Assembly: GCA_003563985.1 (NCBI GenBank)
Contig: PWSR01000050.1
Location: forward strand, 1-34,921
Direction: 5' to 3'
Length of the DNA: 34,921 bases
Source: Clostridia bacterium
GTDB taxonomy: Bacteria > Bacillota > Sulfobacillia > SLMV01
In this document: positions 33,033 to 34,921 of the stretch, one piece after another
Numbering within the stretch: the stretch's first letter is position 1
Layout: every line of letters begins with the position of its first letter
Notes under the pieces: model-generated
The model's input: the letters and a program-made list of their open reading frames with translations, nothing else
Database searches by the model: none
What the model was told of the DNA's origin: nothing
Made by a program: the position numbers and the translations under genes

Positions 33033-34219
33033 GGGACCGGCTCAGGAGGATGGATCCGGGCCCGACACCGCCGAAGGCCGTATCCCGGAGGGAGGACCGG
33101 GAGATCCCCCGGGGATTCCGCGCCCTGGAAGATTCGGGGGGCACCACCTATATCCGATCGAGCGAACATCCCCGGGCCAACCTGGACCCGGAAGCCCTGG
33201 AGGGTCTGGCCCTCCTCACCCATCCCGAATGCCCTCCGCAATCTCCCTCGGACCTGGTGGCTCTCGATCTCGAGACCACGGGGCTGTCCCGGGGCGCGGG
33301 GACCCTGGCATTTCTGACGGGGCTCGCCGTCATCGAGGAGCATCGGGTGCGAACCCTCCAATACCTGCTCCCGGACCCCTCGATGGAGGCACCGTATCTC
33401 GAAGCCATCTCCCGGGAACTGCGTGAACGCGGGCACCTGGTTACCTTTAACGGAAAGGGTTTCGACCTGCCGATACTGTCGGGACGTTTCACGTTGAATC
33501 GGATGACTCCCCCGACCTTCATCGGTCACCACGACCTCCTGGGACCGGCCCGCAGGCTCTGGTCCAGTTCCCTTCCCAGTTGCCGGTTGACCGCGTTGGA
33601 AGGCAGCGTTCTGGGCCGGGATCGCGATGGGGACGTTCCCGGATCCGAGATCCCCGCCCGCTATTTCGACTACCTGGCGGACGGTCGCTCCGATCTCCTG
33701 GATGAAGTGGTTCACCACAACGAACTGGACCTTCTCGCCACCATCGATTTGCTGTTTCGGATGGTGCGCCCCCTGTCCCGTCCATCGGCGAGCCCGGAGC
33801 ATCTCGCCATGGCGCGAATGGCGCAGGCGGCCGGCCGCCAGGAGATAGTGGAGGGGCAGCTTAAAGCCGCTACAGCGCGCGCCCGGGACGATGCAGAGTA
33901 CCTCGAGTCCCTCGAGGAGCTGGCCCTATATCACCGGCGGCGAAGGGATTATGCCCGGGCGGTACCACTTTGGATGGTGATGGTTTCGCTGATGGAATCC
34001 GGCGCGGGACGCATATCGCGGGACGTTGCACCATATGTGGAGCTGGCCAAGTTTGCCGAACATCGGTTGCGCGACCCCAGGCGCGCCTTGCGATACACGG
34101 AGCGCGCACTGCATTTCGATCCCGGGGGAAGCCGCTCCCGTTCCACGGATACGGTAGCACTGCATCACCGCCGGAATCGCCTGCTTCGACGGCTAGGCGA
34201 AGGCGACGATGTCGACTAG
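33020..34219 (+). CDS. mrfB: MrfB (YprB) DEDDh exonuclease with TPR-like tail
   Basis: A 399-residue RNase H-fold exonuclease (YprB/MrfB family), the partner of MrfA. Acidic residues expected for a DEDDh enzyme are visible: D83 and E85 in ALDLETTGLSRG, D149 in TFNGKGFDLPIL, and H232 with D237 in HHNELDLLAT. The C-terminal third (about 265-390) is helical with TPR-like segments (LALYHRRRRDYARAVPLW, RALRYTERALHFDP), probably for protein contacts. The start is TTG 33020 inside the end of mrfA, with GGTGATC upstream; TTG 33029 is the alternative. The overlap implies translational coupling and shared LexA control. Confidence 0.92.
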   Translation: MSGLRDRLRRMDPGPTPPKAVSRREDREIPRGFRALEDSGGTTYIRSSEHPRANLDPEALEGLALLTHPECPPQSPSDLVALDLETTGLSRGAGTLAFLTGLAVIEEHRVRTLQYLLPDPSMEAPYLEAISRELRERGHLVTFNGKGFDLPILSGRFTLNRMTPPTFIGHHDLLGPARRLWSSSLPSCRLTALEGSVLGRDRDGDVPGSEIPARYFDYLADGRSDLLDEVVHHNELDLLATIDLLFRMVRPLSRPSASPEHLAMARMAQAAGRQEIVEGQLKAATARARDDAEYLESLEELALYHRRRRDYARAVPLWMVMVSLMESGAGRISRDVAPYVELAKFAEHRLRDPRRALRYTERALHFDPGGSRSRSTDTVALHHRRNRLLRRLGEGDDVD

Positions 34220-34245
34220 GAGTCAAGAAACCCCTGTCTGAATTC

Positions 34246-34262
34246 TCGCGGGATCGCCCGCA
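34246..34262. terminator. Weak convergent hairpin
   Basis: GCGGG-ATCG-CCCGC in the short gap between the convergent mrfB and the membrane-protein gene, with no T-run. It may contribute to termination. Confidence 0.3.
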
Positions 34263-34921
34263 TCACTGCGCGCGCGTGAAATGAAGATTGCGGGGTGTAC
34301 CGGCGCGGATGGTACCGGCATCCATGTCGTTTACCTCGACGGCGAGTTCCGCCGGATTGCCGGCCCGGATGTAGAGTTCTTCCTCCGCCGACCAGGTCTG
34401 ACTACTCCCGGCACCCATGGTGGTCTCGGAGATCGTGGTACCGTCGGCCTCCACGCGCACCCAACAGGCATGGGCGGTGCGCAGCGTGACCCGAAGCGTC
34501 TCCACGCCTACCACTCGGTACTCGAAGGTGGAACCCGATTCGGTTCCGATTACCTCGCGGTCGGGTTCCGGTTCGGGCTCCGCGGGGGATGGATCCTCTT
34601 CCGCGGGTTCCTCGGCGGGCGATTCTTCCGCCTCGTTCCCTTCGGCGGGTTCTTCGGCGGGAACGGCATTCTCCGGTTCGTCGCGGCCGCCCCAGAGCCC
34701 GGCGGGAAGGGCGACGTAATAATAGATGGCGCCGACGGCGATTACGGCCACCAGGAGCCCCACCAGAGCCGATTCCACGATCCATAGAGCCCCCAGCGTG
34801 CCGGCCAGTACTCCAACAGCGGTCAGCACTGTGCCCCCCAGGATGTACGGGAGGCGGCGGTGTCCCAGAATGGGGCGGCTGTCCGACACGTAGCCCAGCC
34901 ACAGTCGCAAGGGCGATACGA
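34263..34921 (-). CDS. Membrane protein with RodZ-like (DUF4115) C-terminal domain, N-terminus beyond the window
   Basis: The open frame runs to the right edge (219 codons visible). The C-terminal 95 residues resemble the extracytoplasmic RodZ/DUF4115 domain: VETLRVTLRTAHACWVRVE, WSAEEELYIRAGNPAEL and a closing NLHFTRAQ. Before it come a Glu/Pro/Ala-rich linker and two hydrophobic helices (about residues 28-48 and 53-73 of the visible part). Upstream of these, instead of RodZ's basic segment after a helix-turn-helix domain, is GYVSDSRPILGHRRLPYI, which looks like the cytoplasmic motif A loop of an MFS transporter of the PUCC/SLC45 type. The gene may be a fusion or an unusual RodZ. The part outside the window would decide. 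Confidence 0.55.
   Translation of the reverse strand, partial: VSPLRLWLGYVSDSRPILGHRRLPYILGGTVLTAVGVLAGTLGALWIVESALVGLLVAVIAVGAIYYYVALPAGLWGGRDEPENAVPAEEPAEGNEAEESPAEEPAEEDPSPAEPEPEPDREVIGTESGSTFEYRVVGVETLRVTLRTAHACWVRVEADGTTISETTMGAGSSQTWSAEEELYIRAGNPAELAVEVNDMDAGTIRAGTPRNLHFTRAQ

Noticed and set aside
1-34921. CRISPR arrays, insertion sequences, rRNA and tRNA genes
   Set aside because: I looked for regularly spaced repeats, transposase motifs, the GGTTCGAATCC-type T-loop and rRNA-like stretches and found none that held up by eye.

Overview
The window is G+C-rich bacterial DNA and almost entirely coding. Most genes lie on the minus strand. Gene content and order point to a Gram-positive, Bacillota-type bacterium: mraZ-rsmH, mutS-mutL-miaA, cinA-(thpR)-recA-recX, rny-ymdB, rimO, mrfA-mrfB and a bacillithiol-type bshC-like gene, together with LexA boxes of the Gram-positive GAAC-N4-GTTC type. 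Many starts are TTG or GTG behind strong Shine-Dalgarno sequences. I cannot name the genus. A high-GC, probably anaerobic Bacillota lineage (or a related uncultured group) fits best. This placement is inference from gene content only.

Layout from left to right. (1) 1-902: the start of a cell-division cluster running off the left edge (mraZ, then rsmH), with its own promoter, three MraZ boxes 10 bp apart, and an insulating terminator. (2) 959-6749: a small zinc-ribbon protein, miaA, mutL and mutS, the last three joined by 4-base stop/start overlaps. (3) 6853-10327: a plus-strand SAM methyltransferase, minus-strand miaB, then a plus-strand pair of a Nudix-like protein and a cysteine-cluster protein. 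(4) 10387-18399: one long minus-strand operon, ymdB-korA-korB-korC-M19 dipeptidase-PHP-MerR-like regulator-acd. It looks like a peptide/2-oxoacid fermentation module: ferredoxin-linked oxidation of 2-oxoacids to acyl-CoA, then ATP from acyl-CoA by an ADP-forming synthetase. (5) 18519-20351: RNase Y preceded by a promoter, a roughly 200-nt structured RNA and an intrinsic terminator. (6) 20385-24948: thpR-recA-recX under a perfect LexA box, then cinA, a cytochrome b5-like mini-protein and an archaeal-type Dps-like mini-ferritin. (7) 25015-30653: rimO, a three-gene ABC-2 type transporter and a divergent bshC-like gene. (8) 30726-34219: plus-strand mrfA-mrfB (mitomycin-type DNA repair helicase and exonuclease) with a LexA box inside the promoter. 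(9) 34263-34921: the 3' end of a membrane gene whose C-terminus looks like RodZ but whose N-terminal part looks like an MFS transporter.

The most interesting signals are these: mrfAB and thpR-recA-recX share the same SOS-promoter design; an undescribed-looking structured RNA/terminator element sits ahead of rny; a b5-like protein is paired with a mini-ferritin; BshC and MutL carry changes in key motifs; and the membrane protein at the right edge looks chimeric. I saw no CRISPR array, insertion sequence, rRNA or tRNA.
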